Source: Georgenia ruanii
GTDB taxonomy: Bacteria > Actinomycetota > Actinomycetes > Actinomycetales > Actinomycetaceae
NCBI RefSeq assembly: GCF_009193175.1
Contig: NZ_VUKE01000001.1
Location: 1-64,000, forward strand
Reading direction: 5' to 3'
DNA length: 64,000 nucleotides
Below the pieces are notes generated by a model. That model had not been told where the DNA came from. It was given only the letters and a program-made list of their open reading frames with translations, and did not search any database. A program made the position numbers and the translations under genes. This document shows positions 36,992 through 47,400 of the stretch, piece by piece; position 1 is the stretch's first letter, and each line of letters begins with the position of its first letter.

Positions 36992-37039
36992 AGTGTAGGT
37001 CGCCGCTGCGGGGGCGGGTCGCGCCCGGTCCGCTACGTT
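36992..37039. promoter_or_regulatory. Divergent promoters of miaB and gcvT
   Basis: TACACT on the minus strand (36992-36997) ends 9 nt before the miaB ATG. TACGTT on the plus strand (37034-37039) faces gcvT, followed by an ~80-nt leader that contains the tandem repeats and then GAGGGAG before ATG 37125. Confidence 0.45.
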
Positions 37040-37043
37040 GGGG

Positions 37044-37110
37044 CCACCGCCGCACAGGGGGCCACCGCCGCACAGGGGGCCCACCGCCGCACAGGGGGCC
37101 CACCGCCGCG
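37044..37110. repeat. 18-19-bp tandem repeat in the gcvT leader
   Basis: Units CCACCGCCGCACAGGGGG (18 bp, 37044) and two of 19 bp (37062, 37081), then a partial unit of 11 bp (37100-37110). They lie between the -10 and the ribosome site of gcvT, so they would be transcribed. Confidence 0.9.
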
Positions 37111-37124
37111 AACGAGGGAGTGCG

Positions 37125-38252
<1,128 letters not shown>

Positions 38253-38444
38253 CCGGCCCGGACGGCGCACCGGGCGCGCCCGACACCCCGGGCCCGGAGG
38301 CCGGCCGCGCGTCATGTCGTCCCCAGGCCTGCTCTTGGCTCCCACCGGGGTGTCGCATGGTTCGACGCGACCCATCCGCCCGAATTCATCGCGGTCCCGC
38401 CACACCGAGGCGCGCGCGTGGTCAACGGACCGTCAAGCGCCCGC

Positions 38445-38482
38445 TATGGTGTCCACCACGCATTACGGGTGACACAGATCAC
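38445..38482 (+). promoter_or_regulatory. gluA promoter with a CRP/GlxR-type site
   Basis: A -10 TATGGT (38445-38450) is followed by GTGA-N6-TCAC (38469-38482), the exact core of CRP-family sites. In Corynebacterium GlxR, a CRP homologue, binds the gluA promoter; here the site downstream of the -10 would act as a repressor or roadblock site (inference). Confidence 0.5.
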
Positions 38483-38511
38483 GAATTCGTTCGGCAGTGA
38501 GGTTGACGCGC

Positions 38512-39324
<813 letters not shown>

Positions 39325-39410
39325 CCGGCCGCACCGGCCGGTCCCCTCGACCCCTCCGTTCAGCCCGCACCACCCACTCCCCGCCCGGGGACCGACCGCA
39401 AGGAGAACAC

Positions 39411-40286
39411 ATGCGAAGCGTGCGCAGAGCCGGGCTCGCCCTGACCGCGGCCACCGCTCTCATCCTGGCCGCCTGCTCGGCCGGCGAGCCCGGACAGACC
39501 GGCGGGTCCGCCACCGCGAGCGGGTCCGAGACCGGCTCGGGCGGCACCGCCGGGGGCGACACCATCACCATCGGCATCAAGTTCGACCAGCCCGGCCTCG
39601 GCCTGAAGGAGGGGAACGACTTCACCGGCTTCGACGTCGGCGTCGCGAAGTACGTCGCCGGCAAGCTGGGCTATGCCGAGAACCAGATCAAGTTCGTCGA
39701 GTCCATCTCCTCCCAGCGCGAGACGCTGCTGGAGAACGGCTCGGTCGACATGATCTTCGCGACCTACTCCATCACCGACGCCCGCAAGGAGCGCGTCGCC
39801 TTCGCCGGGCCGTACTTCGTCGCCGGCCAGGACCTCCTCGTCGCCGCGGACAACACCGACATCACCGGCCCGGACTCCCTCAACGGCAAGGTGCTGTGCT
39901 CGGTGGAGGGCTCCACCTCGGCCGAGCGCATCCGCGACGAGCACGCCCAGCAGACCCAGCTCTACCCCGCTCCGACGTACTCCGAGTGCGTCGAGCTGCT
40001 CAGCGCCGGCAACGTCGACGCGGTCACCACCGACGACGTCATCCTCGCCGGCTATGCCGCCCAGTCCCAGTACGAGGGCAAGTTCAAGCTGGTGGGCCAG
40101 CCGTTCTCGGAGGAGAACTACGGCGTGGGCCTGCCCAAGGACAACGACAGGTGCGAGGACGTCAACGCCGCCATCACCTCGATGATCGACGACGGCACGT
40201 GGGAGGAGCTCATCAAGAAGAACGTCGGCGAGAGCTTCACCCCCAACCCCTCGCTCAACCCGCCGAAGGTCCAGGCCTGCGCCTGA
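39411..40286 (+). CDS. gluB: Glutamate-binding lipoprotein of the ABC importer
   Basis: Extracellular solute-binding protein anchored by a lipid, 291 residues. The signal peptide ends in lipobox LILAAC with Cys22, followed by a Ser/Gly/Thr-rich linker. The SBP family 3 body has TITIGIKFDQPGLGLKEGNDFTGFDVGVAKYVAGKLGY, FATYSITDARKERVAFAGPYF and VDAVTTDDVILAGYA, matching glutamate-binding GluB. A strong AGGAG precedes ATG 39411. Confidence 0.92.
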   Translation: MRSVRRAGLALTAATALILAACSAGEPGQTGGSATASGSETGSGGTAGGDTITIGIKFDQPGLGLKEGNDFTGFDVGVAKYVAGKLGYAENQIKFVESISSQRETLLENGSVDMIFATYSITDARKERVAFAGPYFVAGQDLLVAADNTDITGPDSLNGKVLCSVEGSTSAERIRDEHAQQTQLYPAPTYSECVELLSAGNVDAVTTDDVILAGYAAQSQYEGKFKLVGQPFSEENYGVGLPKDNDRCEDVNAAITSMIDDGTWEELIKKNVGESFTPNPSLNPPKVQACA

Positions 40287-40292
40287 CCCCAC

Positions 40293-40324
40293 CGGCGCCC
40301 GGGGCCTGAGGGCCCCGGGCGCCG
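40293..40324 (+). terminator. Stem-loop between gluB and gluC
   Basis: A perfect 14-bp stem (CGGCGCCCGGGGCC/GGCCCCGGGCGCCG) with a 4-nt loop begins 6 nt after the gluB stop. Placed between binding protein and permease genes, it may reduce read-through or protect the gluAB mRNA so that more binding protein is made. Confidence 0.7.
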
Positions 40325-40385
40325 CCCCGGCCTCCGGCGGCCTCCCCGGCCCCGGTCCCCTCCGCACCCGCCCGAAGGAGCCCAC

Positions 40386-41090
40386 GTGGGTGGCTACCTC
40401 GCCGACATGGCCGAGCTGCTGCGCAGCTACGACATCCTCGGCGCCTTCCTCGTCAACGTCCGCCTGACGTTCTACTCGGCGATCCTCGCGTTCGTGATCG
40501 GCACCGTCCTGGCGGTCATGCGCGTCTCCCCCGCCCCGAGCCTGCGCTGGGCGGGCGCGACCTACGTGAACCTCGTGCGCAACACACCGCTGACGCTCAT
40601 CATCCTCGCGTGCTCGCTCGGCCTGTGGGGCCAGCTCGGCGTGGTGCTGGCGAGCAAGGACGCCCCGGGCGGGTTCATCGCCGCCAACAGCTTCCGCCTC
40701 GCGGTGGTCGGCCTGTCGGTCTACACCGCGGCGTTCGTGTGCGAGGCGCTCCGCTCCGGCGTCAACACGGTGCCGGTCGGGCAGGCGGAGGCGGCGCGGG
40801 CGATCGGGCTGTCCTTCGGGCAGTCGATGCGCATGATCATCCTGCCGCAGGCGGTCCGGGGCGCGGTCGCCCCGCTGGGCAACACGCTCATCGCCCTGGC
40901 CAAGAACACCACGGTCGCCCAAGCGGCCGGCGTGGTGCAGGCGGCGTCGGTGATGTCGACCATGATCGAGTTCCGCCCCGACCTCATGGTCGCGATCTTC
41001 CTCGTCATCGCGCTCGTCTGGGTGGCCATCGTCCTGCCGATCGGCCTGCTCACCACCTACCTGTCCCGACGTCTGGGGGTCGCCCGATGA
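40386..41090 (+). CDS. gluC: Glutamate-type ABC importer, permease subunit 1
   Basis: A 234-residue inner-membrane permease of the HisM/GlnP family with about five membrane helices. It has the N-terminal TM domain (LVNVRLTFYSAILAFVIGTVLAVMRVSP), FVNLVRNTPL-type element (YVNLVRNTPLTLI), and the EAA loop EAARAIGLSFGQSMRMIILPQAVR that docks on GluA. GTG 40386 has AAGGAG upstream. Its end overlaps gluD by four bases. Confidence 0.9.
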   Translation: MGGYLADMAELLRSYDILGAFLVNVRLTFYSAILAFVIGTVLAVMRVSPAPSLRWAGATYVNLVRNTPLTLIILACSLGLWGQLGVVLASKDAPGGFIAANSFRLAVVGLSVYTAAFVCEALRSGVNTVPVGQAEAARAIGLSFGQSMRMIILPQAVRGAVAPLGNTLIALAKNTTVAQAAGVVQAASVMSTMIEFRPDLMVAIFLVIALVWVAIVLPIGLLTTYLSRRLGVAR

Positions 41091-41977
41091 GCACCGTCCT
41101 GTTCGACGCCCCCGGCCCCCGCGGCCGACGCCGGATCGCCGTCGTCAACGTCGCCGGCGCCGTCGTCGTGCTCGGCGGGCTCGCCTGGGTGACCTGGGCC
41201 CTGGCCGCCAAGGGGCAGCTCAGCGCCGAGAAGTGGGAGCCCTTCCTCACGGCCTCGGTCTGGCAGGACTACCTGCTCATCGGGCTGTGGAACACGCTCC
41301 GCGCCGCGGCGGTCGCGATCGTGACCTCGGCCGTCTTCGGGCTGATCTTCGGGCTCGGGCGGCTCTCGCAGCTGACCGCGGTGCGGGCGGTGTGCGGCGT
41401 CGTCGTGGAGTTCTTCCGCGCGGTGCCCGTGCTGATCATGATGATCTTCTTCTACTTCCTGTTCTCGCGCTCCGGGATCGTGGCGCCGTCGCAGGCACCG
41501 TTCTACGGCGTCGTGGTGGGGCTGACGCTCTACAACGGCTCCGTGATGGCCGAGCTGGTCCGCTCAGGCGTGCACAACCTGCCCCGGGGACAGCGTGAGG
41601 CCGGCCTGGCGGTCGGGCTCACCCCGGGCCAGAGCCTGCGCCTCGTCGAGCTGCCCCAGGCGCTCATCGCCATGCTGCCGTCGATGATCAGCCAGCTCGT
41701 CGTCATCCTCAAGGACACCGCGCTCGGCTCGATCATCTCCTACAGCGAGCTGCTCCGCTCGGCGCGGCTGGTCGGCTCGACGTTCGCCAACTACGTGCCC
41801 GCGCTGATGGTCGCCGCCGTGATCTTCATCGTCGTCAACTACAGCCTCACCTGGGTGGCGGAGCGGGTGGCCCGTCGGCTGAGCGTGCGCACCACCGGCA
41901 CGCCTCGCGCCGTGGCGAGCGACGGCGGGGTGGCCCTCACCGGCGTGCCCGCCGGCGCGGGCGCGGGCGCGGGGTAG
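41087..41977 (+). CDS. gluD: Glutamate-type ABC importer, permease subunit 2
   Basis: Second permease, 296 residues, partner of GluC. It has an N-terminal helix then the HisM/GlnP domain (LIGLWNTLRAAAVAIVTSAVFGLIFGLGRLS), VVEFFRAVPVLIMMIFFYFLFSR, and the EAA loop REAGLAVGLTPGQSLRLVELPQAL. ATG 41087 overlaps the gluC stop (ATGA). The C-terminal tail is Ala/Gly-rich. The gene is convergent with recX. Confidence 0.9.
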   Translation: MSTVLFDAPGPRGRRRIAVVNVAGAVVVLGGLAWVTWALAAKGQLSAEKWEPFLTASVWQDYLLIGLWNTLRAAAVAIVTSAVFGLIFGLGRLSQLTAVRAVCGVVVEFFRAVPVLIMMIFFYFLFSRSGIVAPSQAPFYGVVVGLTLYNGSVMAELVRSGVHNLPRGQREAGLAVGLTPGQSLRLVELPQALIAMLPSMISQLVVILKDTALGSIISYSELLRSARLVGSTFANYVPALMVAAVIFIVVNYSLTWVAERVARRLSVRTTGTPRAVASDGGVALTGVPAGAGAGAG

Positions 41978-42149
41978 CGCCCGGGCCGGGCCACGTGCTC
42001 GGCGGTGAGCGGACGAGCAGCCAGCGCTTCGCGCACCAGCAGATCGGCGCGGCGCGCCCGTGGCACGGCGCGATCCGGGGCGTCGGCGCGGAACGCCGCT
42101 GCACCGCCCACAGCCGACCATCAACAGGCTGCGAAGGGATTCCTCACAG

Positions 42150-42752
42150 TCAGTCCAGGCTCCAGTCGGCACGGTCGGCGCCCGGGTCCTCCCCCTCCGC
42201 CGCGAGCACCTCGTCGACCACCCGCATCGCCACGCCGGGGCCGAACCCCTTGCGCGCGAGCATGGCGGCCAGGCGGCGCCGGCGAACCTGCCGGTCCAGA
42301 CCGGCGGTGCTGCGGGTCTTCTTCTCCACGAGGCGCCGGGCGGCGGCCTCCTCGTCGGCGTCGTCGACCTGGGCCAGGGCGGCACCGGCCACCTCCGGGT
42401 CGATGCCCTTCTTGTGCAGCTCGGCCGCCAGGGCACGCCGCGCCAGCCCCCGCTCGGCGTGCCGGGTGCGCACGAGCATCTCCGCGTACGCGGTGTCGTC
42501 CACGAGGCCGACCTCGGTGAACCGGTCGAGCACGCGGGCGGCGACGTCCTCGGGCACGTCGCGCTTGGCCAGCGCGGCCTCGAGCTGGGCGCGGCTGCGC
42601 GGCGCGGCGGTCAGCTGGCGCAGCGCGATGGTGCGGGCCACCTCCTCGGCGTCGGGCTCGCGGTCCATCGCCGCGGCCCCGGCCGACGGCGGCTCGAGCT
42701 CGTCGCGTCGACGTCCCGGCCGCCGTCGGCCCGAGGCCTCGGGCTGTCCCAC
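42150..42752 (-). CDS. recX: Regulatory protein RecX
   Basis: Modulator of RecA filaments, 200 residues. The core has EEVARTIALRQLTAAPRSRAQLEAALAKRDVPEDVAARVLDRFTEVGLVDDTAYAEMLVRTR, then RRALAAELHKKGIDPEVAGAAL, the three tandem RecX helical repeats. A Pro/Arg-rich leader of ~28 residues precedes it. GTG 42752 is 2 nt after the recA stop, so the two are co-transcribed. Confidence 0.93.
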   Translation of the reverse strand: MGQPEASGRRRPGRRRDELEPPSAGAAAMDREPDAEEVARTIALRQLTAAPRSRAQLEAALAKRDVPEDVAARVLDRFTEVGLVDDTAYAEMLVRTRHAERGLARRALAAELHKKGIDPEVAGAALAQVDDADEEAAARRLVEKKTRSTAGLDRQVRRRRLAAMLARKGFGPGVAMRVVDEVLAAEGEDPGADRADWSLD

Positions 42753-42754
42753 GG

Positions 42755-43804
42755 TCAGAACTCGACCGGGACCTCACCGGCGGGGGCGCCGTCGGCCGGG
42801 GCCTCCACGCCGATGCCGAGCTTGGTGAGGATCTTCTTCTCGATCTCGTCGGCGAGCTCGGGGTTGTCCTTGAGGAACTGGCGGGCCTTCTCCTTGCCCT
42901 GGCCGAGCTGGTCGCCCTCGTAGGTGTACCAGGCGCCGGACTTGCGCACGATGCCGTTCTCCACCCCGAGGTCGATGAGGCCACCCTCGCGGGAGATGCC
43001 CTCGCCGTAGAGGATGTCGAACTCGGCCTGCTTGAAGGGCGGGGCCATCTTGTTCTTGACGACCTTGACCCGGGTGCGGTTACCCACCGCGTCGCCACCC
43101 TCCTTGAGGGTCTCGATGCGACGGATGTCCAGGCGGACCGAGGCGTAGAACTTCAGCGCCTTGCCGCCGGTGGTCGTCTCCGGCGAGCCGAAGAAGACGC
43201 CGATCTTCTCGCGCAGCTGGTTGATGAAGATGGCGGTGGTGCCGGAGGCCGAGAGGGCGCCGGTGACCTTGCGCAGCGCCTGGGACATCAGCCGGGCCTG
43301 CAGGCCGACGTGGGAGTCACCCATCTCGCCCTCGATCTCCGCCTTGGGCACCAGGGCCGCGACGGAGTCGATGACGACGATGTCCAGCGCCCCGGACCGG
43401 ATGAGCATGTCCATGATCTCCAGGGCCTGCTCGCCGGTGTCCGGCTGGGAGACGAGGAGCGCGTCGGTGTCCACGCCCAGCTTCCGGGCGTACTCGGGGT
43501 CCAGGGCGTGCTCGGCGTCGATGAAGGCCGCGATGCCGCCCTTCTTCTGGGCGTTGGCCACCGCGTGCAGGGCGACGGTCGTCTTGCCGGAGGACTCCGG
43601 GCCGTAGATCTCGATGATGCGGCCGCGCGGGAGGCCGCCGACGCCGAGGGCGACGTCCAGGGCGACGGAGCCGGTGGGGATGATCTCCACCTTGGGGCGG
43701 GTGTCGTCCCCCAGGCGCATGATCGACCCCTTGCCGAACTGGCGGTCGATCTGGCTGAGCGCGGCCTCCAGGGCCTTGCTGCGGTCTGCGACGGGAGCGG
43801 GCAT
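42755..43804 (-). CDS. recA: Recombinase RecA
   Basis: DNA-strand-exchange ATPase and LexA co-protease, 349 residues. Walker A GPESSGKT at 68-75, [47 protein letters not shown] and [18 protein letters not shown] are all present. No intein interrupts it. The upstream 230 bp have an SOS box and a PafBC-type promoter. ATG 43804 follows GAGAGGTG. Confidence 0.98.
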   Translation of the reverse strand: MPAPVADRSKALEAALSQIDRQFGKGSIMRLGDDTRPKVEIIPTGSVALDVALGVGGLPRGRIIEIYGPESSGKTTVALHAVANAQKKGGIAAFIDAEHALDPEYARKLGVDTDALLVSQPDTGEQALEIMDMLIRSGALDIVVIDSVAALVPKAEIEGEMGDSHVGLQARLMSQALRKVTGALSASGTTAIFINQLREKIGVFFGSPETTTGGKALKFYASVRLDIRRIETLKEGGDAVGNRTRVKVVKNKMAPPFKQAEFDILYGEGISREGGLIDLGVENGIVRKSGAWYTYEGDQLGQGKEKARQFLKDNPELADEIEKKILTKLGIGVEAPADGAPAGEVPVEF

Positions 43805-43903
43805 GTCGGTTCACCTCTCGGCGGGGGCCGCTCGGGCGGCCCAGGGGCGGTCAGGGCTGGTCTGTGGCAGGGCCCGCCCTCTCCGGACGGCTACCTGCTG
43901 GCG

Positions 43904-43925
43904 ACGCTATGCCCGACCACTGACA
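43904..43925 (-). promoter_or_regulatory. PafBC-dependent (RecA-NDp) promoter of recA
   Basis: On the minus strand TGTCAGTG (43918-43925), exactly 8 nt, then TAGCGT (43904-43909). This matches the mycobacterial RecA-NDp consensus TGTCRGTG-N8-TAnnnT at every defined base. The family is driven by PafBC in response to DNA damage, independently of LexA. Confidence 0.75.
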
Positions 43926-43983
43926 TCCGGCCGGAGGCCCCCACGGGACTGTGGAGATCACCGGTCGTCGTCGCCTGGGCACG

Positions 43984-44007
43984 AGCGTACGCCGAACGAG
44001 TGTTCGA
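43984..44007 (-). promoter_or_regulatory. recA SOS box and distal promoter
   Basis: CCGAACGAGTGTTCGA (43992-44007) matches TCGAAC-N4-GTTCGA at 11 of 12 positions. A TACGCT -10 (43984-43989, minus) lies immediately downstream, as expected for a LexA-repressed promoter. Confidence 0.8.
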
Positions 44008-44034
44008 AACCATGCTGCGACACGCGGGAGTTTC

Positions 44035-44271
44035 TCAGCGGCCCCCGCGCCGCTCCTTCGGGTCGCGGCGGTATCGCCAGCGCACGGCGTCGTCGAGCTC
44101 CATCTCGTCGCACATCGCGTCCCACACGTCCTTGGGGGCGACGCCGGCCGCCAGCGCGGCCGCGGCGGTGCGTCCCCCGACGCCGGGCAGGACGAGGTCC
44201 TCGGCGAGGGAGCGGCCGTAGCCCGCGCCGAAGGTCTCCTCGACCACCTGCCAGAACTCGGAGTGCCTCAC
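44035..44271 (-). CDS. DUF3046 protein
   Basis: A 78-residue actinobacterial protein (MRHSEFWQVVEETFGAGYGRSLAEDLVLPGVGGRTAAAALAAGV then WDAMCDEMELDDAVRWRYR). Its function is unknown. DUF3046 genes sit directly upstream of recA in many actinobacteria, as here. GTG 44271 follows CAGGCT by 6 nt. Confidence 0.93.
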   Translation of the reverse strand: MRHSEFWQVVEETFGAGYGRSLAEDLVLPGVGGRTAAAALAAGVAPKDVWDAMCDEMELDDAVRWRYRRDPKERRGGR

Positions 44272-44341
44272 CCCACCAGCCTGCCACGCCTCAGGGCCGC
44301 GCCCCGCACACGGGGCCGAGGCTGGGGGCGAGGCGGGCCGC

Positions 44342-44476
44342 CGCCCGGGCCCGGGCAGGGCGCGCCGTCACCGCCGCGCCCGGGCCCGGGCAGGGCGCGC
44401 CGTCACCGCCGCGCCCGGGCCCGGGCAGGGCGCGCCGTCACCGCCGCGGCCGGGCGCGGGCGCGGTGTCACCCCCG
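44342..44476. repeat. 35-bp tandem repeat upstream of lhr
   Basis: Three 35-bp units (44342, 44377, 44412); the last two are identical and the first differs only at its margin. A degenerate fourth unit (44447-44476) runs up to the lhr promoter. The unit contains GGGCCCGGGCAGGGCGCGCC and is self-complementary in part. Confidence 0.9.
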
Positions 44477-44481
44477 GGCGG

Positions 44482-44487
44482 CACAAT
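44482..44487 (+). promoter_or_regulatory. -10 element (CACAAT) of lhr
   Basis: CACAAT ends 7 nt before GTG 44495, predicting a leaderless lhr mRNA. An in-frame ATG at 44486 overlaps the hexamer and is therefore less likely to be the start. Confidence 0.5.
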
Positions 44488-44494
44488 GACGTGC

Positions 44495-47400
44495 GTGCCG
44501 TTCTCCGAGCCCACCCGCGCGTGGTTCGACGGCGCCTTCGCGGCCCCGACGCCGGCGCAGGAGGGCGCCTGGGACTCCATCGCGTCCGGGCAGCACGCGC
44601 TCGTCGTCGCGCCCACCGGGTCGGGCAAGACCCTCGCGGCGTTCCTGTGGGCGATCGACCAGATGCTCACCGGCGAGGTGCCCGAGGACGCGGAGCGCTG
44701 CCGGGTGCTGTACGTCTCCCCGCTCAAGGCCCTGGCCGCCGACGTCGAGCGCAACCTGCGCTCCCCGCTGGTCGGCATCTCGGCCGCCGCGGCCCGGCTG
44801 GGCCGTGCGGTCAACGACGTCCGGGTGGGCATGCGCACCGGGGACACCCCCGCCGGCGAGCGCCGGCGGATGGCCACCCACCCGCCCGACATCCTCATCA
44901 CCACCCCGGAGTCCCTCTATCTCGTGCTCACCTCCGCGGCGCGCGAGGGGCTGCGCGGCGTGCGCACGGTGATCGTCGACGAGATCCACGCCCTGGCCGG
45001 CACCAAACGCGGCGCCCACCTGGCCCTGTCCCTCGAGCGCCTCGACGACCTGCTCCCGGCGCCCGCCCAGCGCGTCGGGCTCTCGGCGACCGTGCGCCCG
45101 GTGCCCACCGTGGCCACCTTCCTCGCCGGGCACCGGCCGCTGCCCGAGGGCGGCCGGACGGTGCGGGTGGTCGAGCCGGGCAGCAGCAAGGAGCTGCGCA
45201 TCGACGTCGTCGTGCCGGTCGAGGACCTCGCCGACCCCTCCGCCACGCCGCTGCGCGCCGCCGCCCGCGGCGGCCTCCACGACGAGGGCCCGGACCTCTC
45301 CGGCGCCGCCGCCGGCGCCCCGCCCGAGCAGCGCCACCCCTCGGTGTGGCCGCACCTGACCGAGCGGGTGGTGGACCTGGTCGCGGCCCACCGCTCGACG
45401 ATCATCTTCACGAACTCGCGCCGCTCGGCCGAGCGGCTCACCGCCCGCCTCAACGAGGAGTGGCAGGCGCGCGCCGACAACGTGGGGGCGGGCGACGCCG
45501 CCCGGGCCGCCGGGGCGGCGTGGGCCGCCGCCACGCCCGGGCAGTCGGGCACCGCGCTCGCCACCGCCCAGGTGGTCGCCCGCGCCCATCACGGCTCGAT
45601 GAGCCGGGAGGAGCGGGTGCGCACCGAGACCGAGCTGAAGTCGGGGCGGCTGCGGGCCGTGGTGTCGACCTCGAGCCTCGAGCTCGGCATCGACATGGGC
45701 GCGGTGGACCTCGTGGTCCAGGTGGGCGCCCCGCCGTCGGTGGCCTCGGCGCTGCAGCGCATCGGCCGGGCCGGGCACCAGGTCGGCGCCCTCTCGCACG
45801 GCGTGGTGCTGCCCACCCACCGCGGGGAGCTGCTGCCCGCCGCGGTCGCCGCCGCCCGCGCCCAGGCCGGGCTGATCGAGGAGATCCACGTCCCGGCCAA
45901 CCCCCTGGACGTCCTCGCCCAGCAGATCGTGGCGATGCTCGCCCTCGACGAGCTCACCGTCGAGGAGGTGGCCGCGCTCGCGCGCCGCGCCGCCCCCTTC
46001 GCCACCCTCGGCGACCGCTCCCTGACCGCCGTGCTCGACATGCTGGCCGGCCGCTACCCCAGCGAGGACTTCGCCGAGCTGCGCCCCCGCATCGTGTGGG
46101 ACCGCACCGCCGGGGTGCTGCGCGGGCGCCCGGGCGCGCTGCGCCTGGCGGTCACCTCCGGCGGCACCATCCCCGACCGCGGCCTGTACGGGGTGTACCT
46201 GGCCACCGGGCCCGTCGCCGACGGCGGCCGGACGGCGGCGGACGTGACCTCCGGCGCCCGGGGCACCGGGCGCCGGGTGGGCGAGCTCGACGAGGAGATG
46301 GTCTACGAGTCCCGCGTGGGCGACGTGTTCACCCTCGGCACCAGCACGTGGCGCATCGAGGCCATCACCCCCGACCGGGTGCTCGTCTCCCCCGCCCCCG
46401 GGCAGGCCGGCCGCCTGCCTTTCTGGAAGGGCGACACCCCCGGCCGGCCGGCCGAGCTCGGCCGGGCGCTGGGGGCCACCACCCGCGAGCTCGCCGGCCA
46501 CCTCGGCGACGGCACCGCGGCCGAGCGGCTCGGCCGCGCGGGCCTGGACGCCTGGGCCACCGACAACGTCGTCGCCTACCTCGACGCCCAGCGGGAGGCC
46601 ACCGGCCGGCTGCCGGACGACCGCACCATCCTCGTCGAGCGCTTCCGCGACGAGCTCGGGGACTGGCGGGTGGTCATCCACTCCCCCTACGGCGCCCGGG
46701 TGCACGCCCCCTGGGCGATGGTGCTCGCCGGGCGGCTGCACGAGGCCACCGGCATGGACGTCAATGCCGCGCCGAGCGACGACGGCATCGTCCTGCGCCT
46801 GCCCGACGTCGACACCACCGCCTCCGGCCCCCTCGACCTCGCCCAGCTGCTGCTCGACCCCGAGGAGGTCTCCGGCCTCGTCGTCGGGGCGCTGACCGGC
46901 TCGGCCCACTTCGCCGCCCGCTTCCGGGAGGCGGCCGCGCGCTCCCTGCTGCTCCCGCGCCGCCGGCCGGACCGGCGCCAGCCCCTGTGGCAGCAGCGCC
47001 AGCGCAGCGCCCAGCTGCTCGCCGTCGCCGCCCGCTACCCCGACTTCCCGGTCGTGCTCGAAGCGGTCCGCGAGTGCCTCCAGGACGACTTCGACGTCCC
47101 CGCGCTCACCGAGCTCATGCGCCGCGTCGCCGCCCGGGACGTGCGCGTGGTGGAGGTCACCACCCAGCTGCCCTCGCCCTTCGCCCGGTCGCTGCTCATG
47201 GGCTACATGGCGCAGTTCCTCTACGGCGACGACGCCCCCCTGGCCGAGCGGCGGGCCGCGGCGCTCACGCTGGACCCCACGCTGCTGGCCGAGCTCGTCG
47301 GCTCCGACCTCGGGGACCTGGCGGACCTGCTCGACCCCGAGGCGGTCGCGCAGGTGGCCGCCGAGGTGGGGCTGCGCACCGCGGCCGCGCGCGCCAAGGA

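Noticed and set aside
44342-44476. Possible CRISPR array
   Set aside because: The 35-bp units abut with no spacers and there are no cas genes.
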